A DNA stretch of 23,002 nt. It comes from an uncultured Muribaculaceae bacterium (GTDB lineage Bacteria; Bacteroidota; Bacteroidia; Bacteroidales; Muribaculaceae). The translations under genes and the position numbers were made by a program. The stretch is taken from positions 1 to 23,002 of the forward strand of contig CAJTXL010000039.1 of the NCBI GenBank assembly GCA_910583525.1. The letters are read 5' to 3'. This document shows, piece by piece, positions 7,712 through 15,703 of the stretch (within the stretch, counting starts at the first letter, position 1; every line of letters begins with the position of its first letter). The notes beneath the pieces were generated by a model. It worked only from the letters and a program-made list of their open reading frames with translations, did no database searches and was not told the DNA's origin.

Positions 7712-9904
7712 TCAGAACAGGCTCCAGCTGACGGTGAGACCTGCCATTACTATCGAGACCATAGACATGAGTTTGATAAGGATATTGAGCGACGGGCCGG
7801 AGGTGTCTTTAAAGGGGTCGCCTACGGTGTCGCCCACAACGGTAGCCTTGTGGACATCGCCGCCTTTGCCGCCGAAGTTGCCTTCTTCGACATATTTCTT
7901 GGCGTTGTCCCATGCACCACCGGCATTGGCCATAAAGATGGCGAGGACAAAGCCCGATGCCAGTCCGCCGACGAGCAGGCCTATCACGCCCGGCACGCCG
8001 AAGACAAGCCCGGTGGCTATGGGTGCGACAATGGCGAGCACCGACGGGAAGACCATTTCGCGCTGAGCACCTTTAGTCGAAATCTGCACGCAACGCGCAT
8101 AGTCGGGTTCGGCCTGCCCGGTAAGGATGCCTTTGATTTCGCGGAACTGGCGGCGCACTTCTTCGACCATGTGTGATGCGGCACGGCCGACGGCGTTCAT
8201 GGTAAGGCCACAGAAAAGGAAGGCCATCATGGCGCCGATAAACATGCCCGAGAGCACTTTGGGGCTCATGAGGTTTACTTCGTAATACTGCATGAAATCG
8301 ACGAACGAAGCTTCGTGCAGAGGCACGATGCGGTCGCCGAGGGTGATGAAGGTCTGTCCGAGGCGGTCGAGGCCTATGCGTATTTCTTCGATATATGATG
8401 CCAGCAGGGCAAGACCTGTGAGAGCTGCCGAGCCGATGGCGAAGCCTTTGCCGGTAGCGGCAGTGGTGTTGCCGAGCGAGTCGAGGGCGTCGGTACGGCG
8501 GCGCACTTCAGGCCCGAGGCCGCTCATTTCGGCGTTTCCGCCGGCATTGTCGGCGATAGGGCCGTAAGCATCGGTTGCCAGGGTTATGCCGAGTGTCGAG
8601 AGCATTCCGACTGCGGCTATGCCTATGCCGTAGAGACCCATAGCCACATTGGCGAAATCGAAGCCGGAGGCGAACCAGTAGCTGAGGATGATGCCGGCAA
8701 CCACGGCAAGCACGGGCACGGCCGTCGACACCATGCCGAGACCCACGCCTGAGATTATGACTGTGGCAGGGCCTGTAGTGCCGCTCTCGGCAAGTTTTTT
8801 GGTGGGTTTATACGACTGCGAGGTATAGTATTCGGTCGAACGGCCTATGATGATGCCGACAAGAAGACCTACCACCACCGAGCATCCTATCAATGCCCAG
8901 TTCTGCAACTGCAAGAGCCACAGGATGAGGAAGCTTGCGGCTACGATAAGCACCGAACTTATGTTTGTACCGAGGCTTAGCGAGCCGAGGAGCTGCTTGA
9001 TGGACGCTTCTTCGCGTGTACGCACGCAGAATATGCCTATGATTGATAGGATTATGCCTACGGCGGCGATGAGCATCGGGGCGATGACGGCCTTGTACTG
9101 CATATCGACATCGCCGGTGATGAGATAAGCCGCGGCACCGAGGGCCGAGGTGGCGAGTATTGAACCGCAGTAGCTCTCGTAGAGGTCAGCGCCCATGCCG
9201 GCGACGTCGCCGACGTTGTCGCCCACATTGTCGGCAATGGTTGCCGGGTTGCGAGGGTCGTCTTCGGGTATGCCGGCTTCGACTTTGCCTACGAGGTCGG
9301 CGCCGACGTCGGCGGCCTTGGTATAGATGCCTCCGCCCACGCGAGCGAACAAGGCCTGCGTCGAAGCCCCCATGCCGAAGGTGAGCATGGTGGTGGTTAT
9401 CATTGCGAGTTTGGCGGTGCCTTCAAGGTCGACCAGCCAGTCGAGCAGCAGATACCAGAACGATATGTCAAGCAGCCCGAGACCAACTACGACCAAGCCC
9501 ATCACGGCACCCGAACGGAATGCCACGCGAAGCCCCTGATTGAGCGAGTTGCGCGCGGCGTTGGCAGTGCGTGCCGAAGCATAGGTAGCCGTCTTCATGC
9601 CGAGGTAGCCCGACAGGCCCGAAAAGAAGCCGCCGGTAAGGAAGGCTACAGGAACCCACGGGTTCTGCAACTGAAATCCGTAGGCCATGACGGCGAACAG
9701 CACCACCAGGCATACGAATACGCAGGTTACGATTTTATATTGTTGTTTGAGATACGACATTGCGCCTTTGCGCACATGCGATGCGATTCGCTTCATCAGG
9801 TCGGTACCTTCGCTCTGACGCATCATCTGCCGGTAGAAATACCATGCCAGAACAAGTGCGAGCAGCGAAGCCGCCGGGACAAGCCAAAATACAGGATTGG
9901 TCAT
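7712..9904 (-). CDS. hppA: K+-dependent membrane pyrophosphatase (Na+ and/or H+ pump)
   Basis: This 730-residue integral membrane pyrophosphatase has many hydrophobic helices and normal family length. It couples hydrolysis of PPi to ion transport across the inner membrane. The catalytic signature is intact: GGIYTKAADVGADLVGKVE at residues 191-209 and the Asp-rich block from EDDPRNP through DNVGDNVGDVAGMGADLYES at 214-244. The GNTTAATGKG motif at 478-487 has Ala where K+-independent enzymes have Lys, so K+ dependence is expected. Characterised Bacteroides enzymes of this type pump both Na+ and H+; which ion this one moves is not certain from sequence alone. It is a single-gene unit with a strong terminator. 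Its leader region contains the 6S-like RNA described separately. Confidence 0.95.
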   Translation of the reverse strand: MTNPVFWLVPAASLLALVLAWYFYRQMMRQSEGTDLMKRIASHVRKGAMSYLKQQYKIVTCVFVCLVVLFAVMAYGFQLQNPWVPVAFLTGGFFSGLSGYLGMKTATYASARTANAARNSLNQGLRVAFRSGAVMGLVVVGLGLLDISFWYLLLDWLVDLEGTAKLAMITTTMLTFGMGASTQALFARVGGGIYTKAADVGADLVGKVEAGIPEDDPRNPATIADNVGDNVGDVAGMGADLYESYCGSILATSALGAAAYLITGDVDMQYKAVIAPMLIAAVGIILSIIGIFCVRTREEASIKQLLGSLSLGTNISSVLIVAASFLILWLLQLQNWALIGCSVVVGLLVGIIIGRSTEYYTSQSYKPTKKLAESGTTGPATVIISGVGLGMVSTAVPVLAVVAGIILSYWFASGFDFANVAMGLYGIGIAAVGMLSTLGITLATDAYGPIADNAGGNAEMSGLGPEVRRRTDALDSLGNTTAATGKGFAIGSAALTGLALLASYIEEIRIGLDRLGQTFITLGDRIVPLHEASFVDFMQYYEVNLMSPKVLSGMFIGAMMAFLFCGLTMNAVGRAASHMVEEVRRQFREIKGILTGQAEPDYARCVQISTKGAQREMVFPSVLAIVAPIATGLVFGVPGVIGLLVGGLASGFVLAIFMANAGGAWDNAKKYVEEGNFGGKGGDVHKATVVGDTVGDPFKDTSGPSLNILIKLMSMVSIVMAGLTVSWSLF

Positions 9905-9938
9905 AGATTTTTAAGGTGAAAAATTGATGTTTGGTAAT

Positions 9939-10134
9939 TGAAGTGATTTAAACTTATTTATTAATGTTAAAATTCAAAGTGATTTATAGTTTGCGTCAAT
10001 CTTTCGGCGTCTTTCCGGCGTATTTTGAACTGCCGCATCGGTCATGTGGCACAGCCACACTCCCTCTTTGCACCTCAAAATCCACTCGGAAATACATCCG
10101 AAAGCTTAACGAATAAAAAGTTTAAATCACTTCA
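9939..10134. repeat. 17-bp inverted repeat flanking the structured RNA region
   Basis: TGAAGTGATTTAAACTT at 9939-9955 is the exact reverse complement of 10118-10134. A shorter related copy of the left arm (AAGTGATTTA) lies at 9977-9986. In an RNA from the minus strand, the 5' arm at 10134-10118 can pair with either the near or the distal 3' arm. No target-site duplication is seen outside the arms. Confidence 0.75.
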
Positions 10135-10138
10135 TTAT
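9977..10138 (-). ncRNA. ssrS: Candidate 6S-like structured RNA upstream of hppA
   Basis: A minus-strand transcript of about 160 nt is predicted from the consensus promoter at 10145-10176. Its 5' and 3' halves pair in order along a rod: 10132-10123 with 9986-9977 (10 bp closing stem), 10104-10098 with 10007-10001 (CTTTCGG/CCGAAAG), 10092-10087 with 10017-10012 (TTTCCG/CGGAAA), 10081-10075 with 10028-10022 (ATTTTGA/TCAAAAT), and an apical 6-bp hairpin at 10059-10045 with a 3-nt loop. Between the closing stem and the next helix is a large two-sided internal loop (18 and 14 nt). That geometry is the one 6S RNA uses to mimic an open promoter. No ORF fits here. I infer a 6S RNA, possibly the family described as Bacteroidales-1; a structured hppA leader is the alternative. 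The 3' end is uncertain. Confidence 0.65.
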
Positions 10139-10144
10139 TTTGTG

Positions 10145-10176
10145 CAAATATAGCCATAAACTGAACGCAAAACAAA
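10145..10176 (-). promoter_or_regulatory. Consensus promoter of the 6S-like RNA / hppA leader
   Basis: On the minus strand TTTG (10176-10173), a 20-bp spacer and TATATTTG (10152-10145) give an exact match to the Bacteroidetes promoter. The predicted start is near 10138, immediately at the 5' arm of the structured RNA. There is no other good promoter before hppA; only a weak near-match, TAAGTTTA, lies in the distal arm. Confidence 0.75.
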
Positions 10177-10239
10177 ATTTATTTTTTGCTGAAAGCGAGA
10201 TTGTAATTTCTCGCAAGAGCTAGAAAAACCATTGCCGAG

Positions 10240-10303
10240 AGCGAAATTTTGAACAGAAAAGCGTATCTGACATGCTTTTCTGTTCAAAATTTCGCTATAT
10301 TTG
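10240..10303 (+). promoter_or_regulatory. 23-bp-arm inverted repeat operator and promoter of abiE
   Basis: Bases 10240-10262 and 10274-10296 are exact reverse complements with an 11-bp spacer. The right arm runs into the -7 element TATATTTG at 10296-10303; no exact TTTG is found at -33. AbiEi antitoxins are known to repress their operon by binding inverted repeats in the promoter, so this is very probably the AbiEi operator. Confidence 0.78.
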
Positions 10304-10307
10304 CAGA

Positions 10308-10943
10308 GTGAAAAATCCATTGGAACAATTAGGTATCATTCCTGTTACGGCTTCCGCATTGGAATCGCTCTTTCCTCACATTGCGAGAAGAAACCAAAAA
10401 ATCAGGTTGCTTGAGCGTGATAAGCAAATTATCCGCCTCAAGAGAGGTCTTTATGTATGCAGCCCGGAGGTGAGCGGCAAAGCCATATCAACTGAATTGA
10501 TTGCCAATCATATTTATACTCCTTCGTATATATCAATGTCTTCGGCATTGCGTTATTATGGTTTAATTCCCGAGGAGGTATATGTCATGCAGTCTATGAC
10601 GTTGAAGCATGCCCGCTGTTTCGATACTCCCTTTGGTCGATTTGAATATACACGTATATCAAAAAACGCATTCTCGGTTGGCCTTACCAACATCCGAAAA
10701 GACAATTATGCCTTTGTGATAGCAACTCCCGAAAAAGCGCTATGCGATTTAGTAGCCAATTCGCCACAAGTGGAGCTTCGGTATATAAAGGATGCCGAGA
10801 TATATCTTCAAGAAGATATCAGAATGGATTTGGATGATTTTAGAAGGATGGATGCGAAAATATTTGAAGAATATATCGAGGTCGGGAAAAAGGCGGGCTC
10901 AGTACGTACATTATTGAAGTTATTAAACATCCTCTTAAAATGA
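10308..10943 (+). CDS. abiEi: AbiEi-like antitoxin (type IV TA, transcriptional regulator)
   Basis: This protein of about 211 residues is the antitoxin of an AbiE system. The N-terminal part (LEQLGIIPVTASAL through IRLKRGLYV) is a winged-helix-like DNA-binding domain, and the rest is the typical AbiEi C-terminal domain with an ATPEKALCDLV motif. I place the start at GTG 10308. The upstream in-frame ATG at 10272 lies within the operator and before the -7 element, so it cannot be on the transcript from that promoter. With the transcript start predicted at about 10308-10310, translation would be leaderless or nearly so. The gene overlaps the toxin gene by 4 nt (ATGA). Base composition is AT-rich relative to flanking core genes. 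Confidence 0.85.
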   Translation: MKNPLEQLGIIPVTASALESLFPHIARRNQKIRLLERDKQIIRLKRGLYVCSPEVSGKAISTELIANHIYTPSYISMSSALRYYGLIPEEVYVMQSMTLKHARCFDTPFGRFEYTRISKNAFSVGLTNIRKDNYAFVIATPEKALCDLVANSPQVELRYIKDAEIYLQEDIRMDLDDFRRMDAKIFEEYIEVGKKAGSVRTLLKLLNILLK

Positions 10944-11767
10944 AGAACGACATCTATGACAATATGCTTTCGGCATATGATTTATCTACTGAACAACAGA
11001 AACGTAATGCAATTTTTGAGGTTAACCAGCAAATAATTCTTGCAGGGCTTCACAATGGCGGTTTTTTCGATGTCGCGGCATTCTATGGCGGTACATGCCT
11101 TCGGATTTTTCATGGCCTACAGCGTTTTAGCGAGGACATGGATTTTTCGCTTCTATCTACCGACAACAACTTTGACTTCACAAGGTACTTTCAAGCCATA
11201 ATCGACGAATTTGCAATTGTGGGGCGGTCTGTGGAGATAAAGAAAAAAGACAAGAAGAATTTCGGCAAAATCGAGTCCGCTTTCTTGAAAGATACTACAG
11301 ATGTCTACGACATTTCAATTCAGACAGATAAATCCATTAAAATAAAAATAGAGGTTGATATCCGGCCTCCGCTTAATTTCAGAACCGAGCAAAAACTGCT
11401 GATGCAGCCGCATTCCTTTATGACCCGTTGTTTCGCTCTTCCGGACTTATTTGCCGGAAAGATGCACGCTCTGGTTTACCGCACATGGAAAAATAGGGTC
11501 AAAGGCCGTGACTGGTATGATTTCGAGTGGTATGTCAGGCATAATGTACCATTGGGGTTCGCACATTTTGCCGAACGTGTCCGGCAGTTCAACAATGAAG
11601 AAATTGAGCGTGAAACGTTCATAGCCAAGCTAAAAGAGAAATTGGCCTCGGCAAATATAACTCAGGTAAAAAATGATGTGCTACCCTTTGTAAAAGAACC
11701 AAGGGAATTGGATATTTGGTCAAATGACTATTTTGTGCAATTGGTCGATAAGATGAAGTATGAATGA
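10940..11767 (+). CDS. abiEii: AbiEii nucleotidyltransferase toxin
   Basis: This 275-residue toxin belongs to the AbiEii/AbiGii (MenT-like) nucleotidyltransferase family. The nucleotidyltransferase signature FYGGTCLR is at residues 48-55 and the metal-binding SEDMDFSL at 64-71 (D66, D68). A third acidic residue is D140 in IKIEVD, the conserved FAGKMHAL with K174 is at 171-178, and KGRDWYDFEW at 188-197. All motifs needed for activity are present. Family members inhibit growth by nucleotidyl transfer, shown for relatives to target tRNA, and AbiE systems act in phage abortive infection. It is co-translated with abiEi through a 4-nt overlap. No clear terminator follows; the efflux promoter lies in the next 180 bp. 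Confidence 0.9.
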   Translation: MKNDIYDNMLSAYDLSTEQQKRNAIFEVNQQIILAGLHNGGFFDVAAFYGGTCLRIFHGLQRFSEDMDFSLLSTDNNFDFTRYFQAIIDEFAIVGRSVEIKKKDKKNFGKIESAFLKDTTDVYDISIQTDKSIKIKIEVDIRPPLNFRTEQKLLMQPHSFMTRCFALPDLFAGKMHALVYRTWKNRVKGRDWYDFEWYVRHNVPLGFAHFAERVRQFNNEEIERETFIAKLKEKLASANITQVKNDVLPFVKEPRELDIWSNDYFVQLVDKMKYE

Positions 11768-11815
11768 CACGCATATCCATTGAAGTGTTTTTTTGTTTGC
11801 AAGCCAATTGTGCAA

Positions 11816-11847
11816 TTTGCTGTTGTAAATGATTTATATTAAATTTG
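11816..11847 (+). promoter_or_regulatory. Promoter of the efflux operon
   Basis: TTTG at 11816-11819, a 20-bp spacer and TAAATTTG at 11840-11847 match the Bacteroidetes promoter exactly. The predicted leader is about 95 nt, long enough to hold regulatory sequence. Confidence 0.75.
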
Positions 11848-11946
11848 CATCTCCGCGCCCGTGAATGAACATTTGAGGGGCACGCCAAGTTATATAATTC
11901 AGGAAATAACCTGATTAAAGAACCAACGTTTTCAACTCTTATATCT

Positions 11947-13458
11947 ATGAGGCTGATGTCATACTTTTCTTCGCTCCGCAGGCGTGCCGCCGCATTCGCC
12001 TTGGCGGCGCTCGCGGCTGTCCCGTTCGCCCAGGCCGACGACGAAGCCCGTCAGACACCGACGGTTTTGTCGGGGCTGACGAGCCTGGAGTCGTTCAGGC
12101 AGATGGCGCTTGAAAACAACAAGCAGCTTATGATGGCGCGGCAGCGTATCAAAAAAGCCGAATACCAGAACAAGGAGGCTTTCGCGGCCTATCTCCCGGG
12201 AATCGATTTCGCCGGGGGCTATCTCTACAACCAGCGCGAACTGTCGATTTTCGACTCCGACCAGCTGCTGCCGACAAAATCGTTCGACCTGCAGACCCAA
12301 TCGTACCAGTTCAACCTTGTCAAGAACCCCGTGACCGGCGAGCCTATAAAGGGGCCGAACGGACAATATATTCCCGAGACGGTGGCGCTGATACCGAAAG
12401 AGGCCATGACCTACGACATCCACAATGTTTTCTTCGGTGCCATCACCCTGACGCAGCCGATTTTCATGGGCGGCAAGATAGTGGCGATGAACCGACTGAC
12501 GAAGGCCGCCGAACGCGCAGCACGCGAGATGCACATCGCCGAGGCCGAGAACGTTATTTATGCCGTCGATGCCGCATACTGGCAAGTGGTGTCGCTGAAA
12601 GCGAAATACCGGCTTGCCGAAAGCTTCGTGAACCTGCTCGACTCGCTCGACCGCAACGTGCATCTGATGCTCGAAGAGGGTGTCGCCACGCGCAGCGACG
12701 TGCTCAGCGTCGATGTCAAGCTAAATGCCGCACAAATCGACCTCGTAAAAGTTGAAAACGGGCTTACCCTTAGCCGCATGGCACTGGCGCAGATATGCGG
12801 CCTGCCTGTCGACGCCCAATTCACCCTTGCCGACGAAGACAACGATGCGGCAGTGCCCACAGCCGCACTTGAACCCGAGGGCGGCTACGACATGGAGCAG
12901 GTATATGCCAACCGCCCCGACATGCGGGCACTCGAACAAGGCATAGAAGCCGCCAAGCAGCAGAAGCGCGTGGCCCTTTCGTCTATGCTCCCCAACATTG
13001 CACTTGTAGGCTCGTATGAGTTCTCCAACCCCAATATGTACGACGGCTTCAAAAAGCGTTTCAAAGGCGCTTTCAGCGTCGGTGCCATGCTCACAATACC
13101 CATATGGCACTGGGGAGGCAACTACAACAAATACCGCGCGGCCAAAGTTGACGAGACCATACGCGAGCTTCAGTTCGAAGACGCCAAAGAGCTTGTAAGC
13201 CTTCAGGTAAGCCAGGCCTCGTTCAAGACCCAGGAGGCCTACAAGACTTACCGCATGACAATGACGAACCTGTCGAAAGCCGACGAGAACCTGCGAACGG
13301 CCACATTGGCCTTCAAGGAGGGCGTAGCCACCACCGACAATGTGATGGCCGCGCAGACGGCATGGCTGAAGGCTCACTCAGAGCAGATTGACGCCCTTAT
13401 CGACGTACAGCTGTGTCAGACATATCTGAGCAAGGCGCTCGGCACACTATACCAATAA
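11947..13458 (+). CDS. TolC-family outer-membrane efflux protein
   Basis: This 503-residue outer-membrane channel subunit has a signal peptide at residues 1 to about 31 (a basic RRR stretch, hydrophobic core, then AQA before DDEARQ). It also has the two-fold repeated outer-membrane efflux (OEP) architecture. The internal repeat is visible as EEGVATRSDVLSVDVKLNAAQ-like and KEGVATTDNVMAAQTAWLKA-like segments, the helical hairpins of each half. It should form the exit duct for the inner-membrane pump encoded downstream. It is first of a five-gene operon (TolC, HlyD, two permeases, DUF1573). ATG 11956 is an alternative start, but both leave a good signal peptide. The substrate is not predictable. 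Confidence 0.9.
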   Translation: MRLMSYFSSLRRRAAAFALAALAAVPFAQADDEARQTPTVLSGLTSLESFRQMALENNKQLMMARQRIKKAEYQNKEAFAAYLPGIDFAGGYLYNQRELSIFDSDQLLPTKSFDLQTQSYQFNLVKNPVTGEPIKGPNGQYIPETVALIPKEAMTYDIHNVFFGAITLTQPIFMGGKIVAMNRLTKAAERAAREMHIAEAENVIYAVDAAYWQVVSLKAKYRLAESFVNLLDSLDRNVHLMLEEGVATRSDVLSVDVKLNAAQIDLVKVENGLTLSRMALAQICGLPVDAQFTLADEDNDAAVPTAALEPEGGYDMEQVYANRPDMRALEQGIEAAKQQKRVALSSMLPNIALVGSYEFSNPNMYDGFKKRFKGAFSVGAMLTIPIWHWGGNYNKYRAAKVDETIRELQFEDAKELVSLQVSQASFKTQEAYKTYRMTMTNLSKADENLRTATLAFKEGVATTDNVMAAQTAWLKAHSEQIDALIDVQLCQTYLSKALGTLYQ

Positions 13459-13494
13459 CCACCAACATAAGAAATCCAATAACATCATATAGCA

Positions 13495-14514
13495 ATGACA
13501 ACTCCGGCAGACAACAATCAAGAGAAGAGAGCCAACCGCACACTGCTGGTCACCATGGTAATAGTCGTGGCGGCAGTCCTGGCTATAGCCGTGATAGGTT
13601 TTATATTCATGAACCGCCCCGACAGTTTCATCGAGGGTCAGGTAGAGGGCACCACCAACCGCATATCGGGCAAGCTGCCGGGTCGTGTGGTCGAGTTCTA
13701 TGCCCATGAAGGCGACACGGTGCATGCCGGCGACACACTCGTGCACATACATTCGTCGCTCGCCGACGCCCAGCTGGTGCAGGCCGAGGCCATGAAACAG
13801 GTAGCGGCATCGCAGAACAAGAAAGTCGACGCCGGCACGCGTTCGCAGCTAATCAGCGCCGCGGCCGATATACTTGCGCAAGCCGAAGCAGCCGTGACAA
13901 TAACCAAGAAGACATATGAACGCATGGAGCGCCTCTATAGCGAAGGGGTTGTCTCGGAGCAGAAGCGCGACGAGGCCAAAGCCGCCTACGATGCCGCCGT
14001 GGCATCGCGCGGAGCTGCCGCAAGCCAGCTCTCGCTGGCACGCGACGGCGCACAGCGTGAAGACAAGGAGGCCGCAGCCGCCATGGTTGAGGCCGCAAAA
14101 GGCGGCGTAGACCAGGTGCAGGCCGTGCTTGAAGACAGCTACCTGACCGCTCCGTTCGACGGTACTATCGACCAGGTATACCCCGAAGTGGGTGAGCTTG
14201 TCGCCATGGGCGCGCCGATAATGAGCCTTCTGCGCACCGACGACCGTTGGGTGACCTTCAACGTTCGCGAGGAGCTTCTCGCCGACCTTCCGATGGGCAA
14301 GGAGTTCGATGTCATGATTCCGGCATTGGGCAAGAAAGAAATCACGGTGAAAGTGTACTATATCCGCGACATGGGCAGCTATGCCACCTGGCGTTCGACC
14401 AAATCGACAGGCAGCTACGACAGCCGCACCTTCCAGATAAAAGCCCGGCCGACCGAGACGGTAGACGGTCTGCGCCCCGGAATGTCGGCGGTGTTCAACG
14501 ACCCCGGCAAATGA
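13495..14514 (+). CDS. HlyD-family membrane fusion protein
   Basis: This 339-residue periplasmic adaptor is anchored by one N-terminal membrane helix at about residues 17-39. It has the expected order: a first biotinyl-lipoyl half (ISGKLPGRVVEF, then HEGDTVHAGDTLVHI), a long Ala/Glu/Lys-rich coiled-coil hairpin (about residues 85-210), the second lipoyl half (SYLTAPFDGTIDQV, then GELVAMGAPIMSLL), and a beta-barrel domain. It bridges the inner-membrane permeases and the TolC channel. It starts 36 bp after tolC. Adaptors of this single-helix type serve both ABC and EmrA-like pumps; the downstream ABC-2 permeases decide for the ABC type. Confidence 0.9.
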   Translation: MTTPADNNQEKRANRTLLVTMVIVVAAVLAIAVIGFIFMNRPDSFIEGQVEGTTNRISGKLPGRVVEFYAHEGDTVHAGDTLVHIHSSLADAQLVQAEAMKQVAASQNKKVDAGTRSQLISAAADILAQAEAAVTITKKTYERMERLYSEGVVSEQKRDEAKAAYDAAVASRGAAASQLSLARDGAQREDKEAAAAMVEAAKGGVDQVQAVLEDSYLTAPFDGTIDQVYPEVGELVAMGAPIMSLLRTDDRWVTFNVREELLADLPMGKEFDVMIPALGKKEITVKVYYIRDMGSYATWRSTKSTGSYDSRTFQIKARPTETVDGLRPGMSAVFNDPGK

Positions 14515-14541
14515 TTGTGTAAACCACATTTTCTAAGCGAT

Positions 14542-15702
14542 ATGTTTGGTTTCAGAGCCGGAATAAAACGCGAAATAAGACGCATGACGTCGCGACGCAT
14601 GTATCTGTGCGGCATGGTGCTCGTGCCGGTGCTCATCGGAGTATTCTTTTTGAGCATCCTGCACAAGGGTCTGCCCGAACGTGTGCCGACCGCAGTGGTC
14701 GACCTCGACCATTCGTCGATGTCGCGCACGGTGACACGCTCGCTGAATGCCATACAGTATCTCGACATCACAAGGCATTGCGAGAGCTACGACGAGGCTT
14801 TGGTGAACGTGCGCAACGGCTCGGTATTCGGCTTCTTCGTGATACCGGCCAACTTCGAGCGCGATGCCCTCGGCGGCAAGACCCCGACGCTCGAGTACTA
14901 CTCCAACATGACCTATTTCGTGCCCGGCACATTGGCTTTCAAAGGCTTCAAGACCGTTGCCGTAGCAACTTCGGGCGGTGTCGTCAAAGAAACGCTCGTA
15001 AGCCTGGGGGTCGACCCCGAGCAGGTCGGCGAGCTTGTGCAGCCGGTTGCCATCGACCAGTTTCCGCTCGGCAACCCGTGGATGAACTATGCCATCTATC
15101 TGTGTCCTTCGTTCACCATGTGCACTTTTGTGCTGATGATAATGCTGATGACCGTGTTCTCTGTGACTTTCGAGATAAAGGAAGGCACATCGCCGCAATG
15201 GCTCGCCACGGCCGACGGCCGCGTCGGGGTGGCGGTGGTGTCGAAGCTTCTGCCGCACACCTTGGTATATTTCGCAGTCGGGCTGCTGCTGTTGTGGATG
15301 CTGTTCGGCTACTCGCACTTCCCCATGCACGGCTCTATGTGGTGGATGGTGGCGGCAACATTCCTCACCGTCATCGCCGCCCAAAGCGCGGCATTGTTCA
15401 TCTGTTCGATAATACCGAACCCTCGCCTGTCGTTCAGCGTATGCGCCCTTTTCGGCATACTTGCGTTCTCGTTCACGGGCTTTTCGTTCCCGGTTGAGAG
15501 CATGTACGGCTTCCTGGCCGTGTTCAGCTGGGTCGCACCGATACGCTACTGGTTCCTTATCTATATCAACGAGGCGCTCAATGGCGTAGACATCTATTAC
15601 TCGCGCTACTTCTTTGTGGGACTGCTAATGTTCCCCGTAGTGGCTTCCACCATGCTGTGGCATCTCAAAAAAGCTCTTTTAAAACCGGTATACGTGCCTT
15701 GA
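14542..15702 (+). CDS. ABC-2 type transporter permease
   Basis: This 386-residue inner-membrane permease has ABC-2 (YhiP/YbhR-like) architecture: a membrane helix near residues 23-41, a large extracytoplasmic domain (starting VPTAVVDLDHSSMSRT), and about five C-terminal helices. Translation is assumed from ATG 14542; an upstream TTG at 14515 is possible but less likely. With the next gene it would form a heterodimeric pump channel. ABC-2 permeases normally need a cytoplasmic ATPase, and none is encoded in this operon. Confidence 0.85.
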   Translation: MFGFRAGIKREIRRMTSRRMYLCGMVLVPVLIGVFFLSILHKGLPERVPTAVVDLDHSSMSRTVTRSLNAIQYLDITRHCESYDEALVNVRNGSVFGFFVIPANFERDALGGKTPTLEYYSNMTYFVPGTLAFKGFKTVAVATSGGVVKETLVSLGVDPEQVGELVQPVAIDQFPLGNPWMNYAIYLCPSFTMCTFVLMIMLMTVFSVTFEIKEGTSPQWLATADGRVGVAVVSKLLPHTLVYFAVGLLLLWMLFGYSHFPMHGSMWWMVAATFLTVIAAQSAALFICSIIPNPRLSFSVCALFGILAFSFTGFSFPVESMYGFLAVFSWVAPIRYWFLIYINEALNGVDIYYSRYFFVGLLMFPVVASTMLWHLKKALLKPVYVP

Positions 15703-15703
15703 T

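Noticed and set aside
9939..10134. Miniature inverted-repeat transposable element with 17-bp ends
   Set aside because: No target-site duplication flanks the arms, the interior folds as a sequential rod, and a consensus promoter abuts one arm, so a structured RNA explains it better.
10272..10307. ATG 10272 as the abiEi start
   Set aside because: It lies inside the operator and upstream of the -7 element, so it would not be on the transcript; GTG 10308 is preferred.
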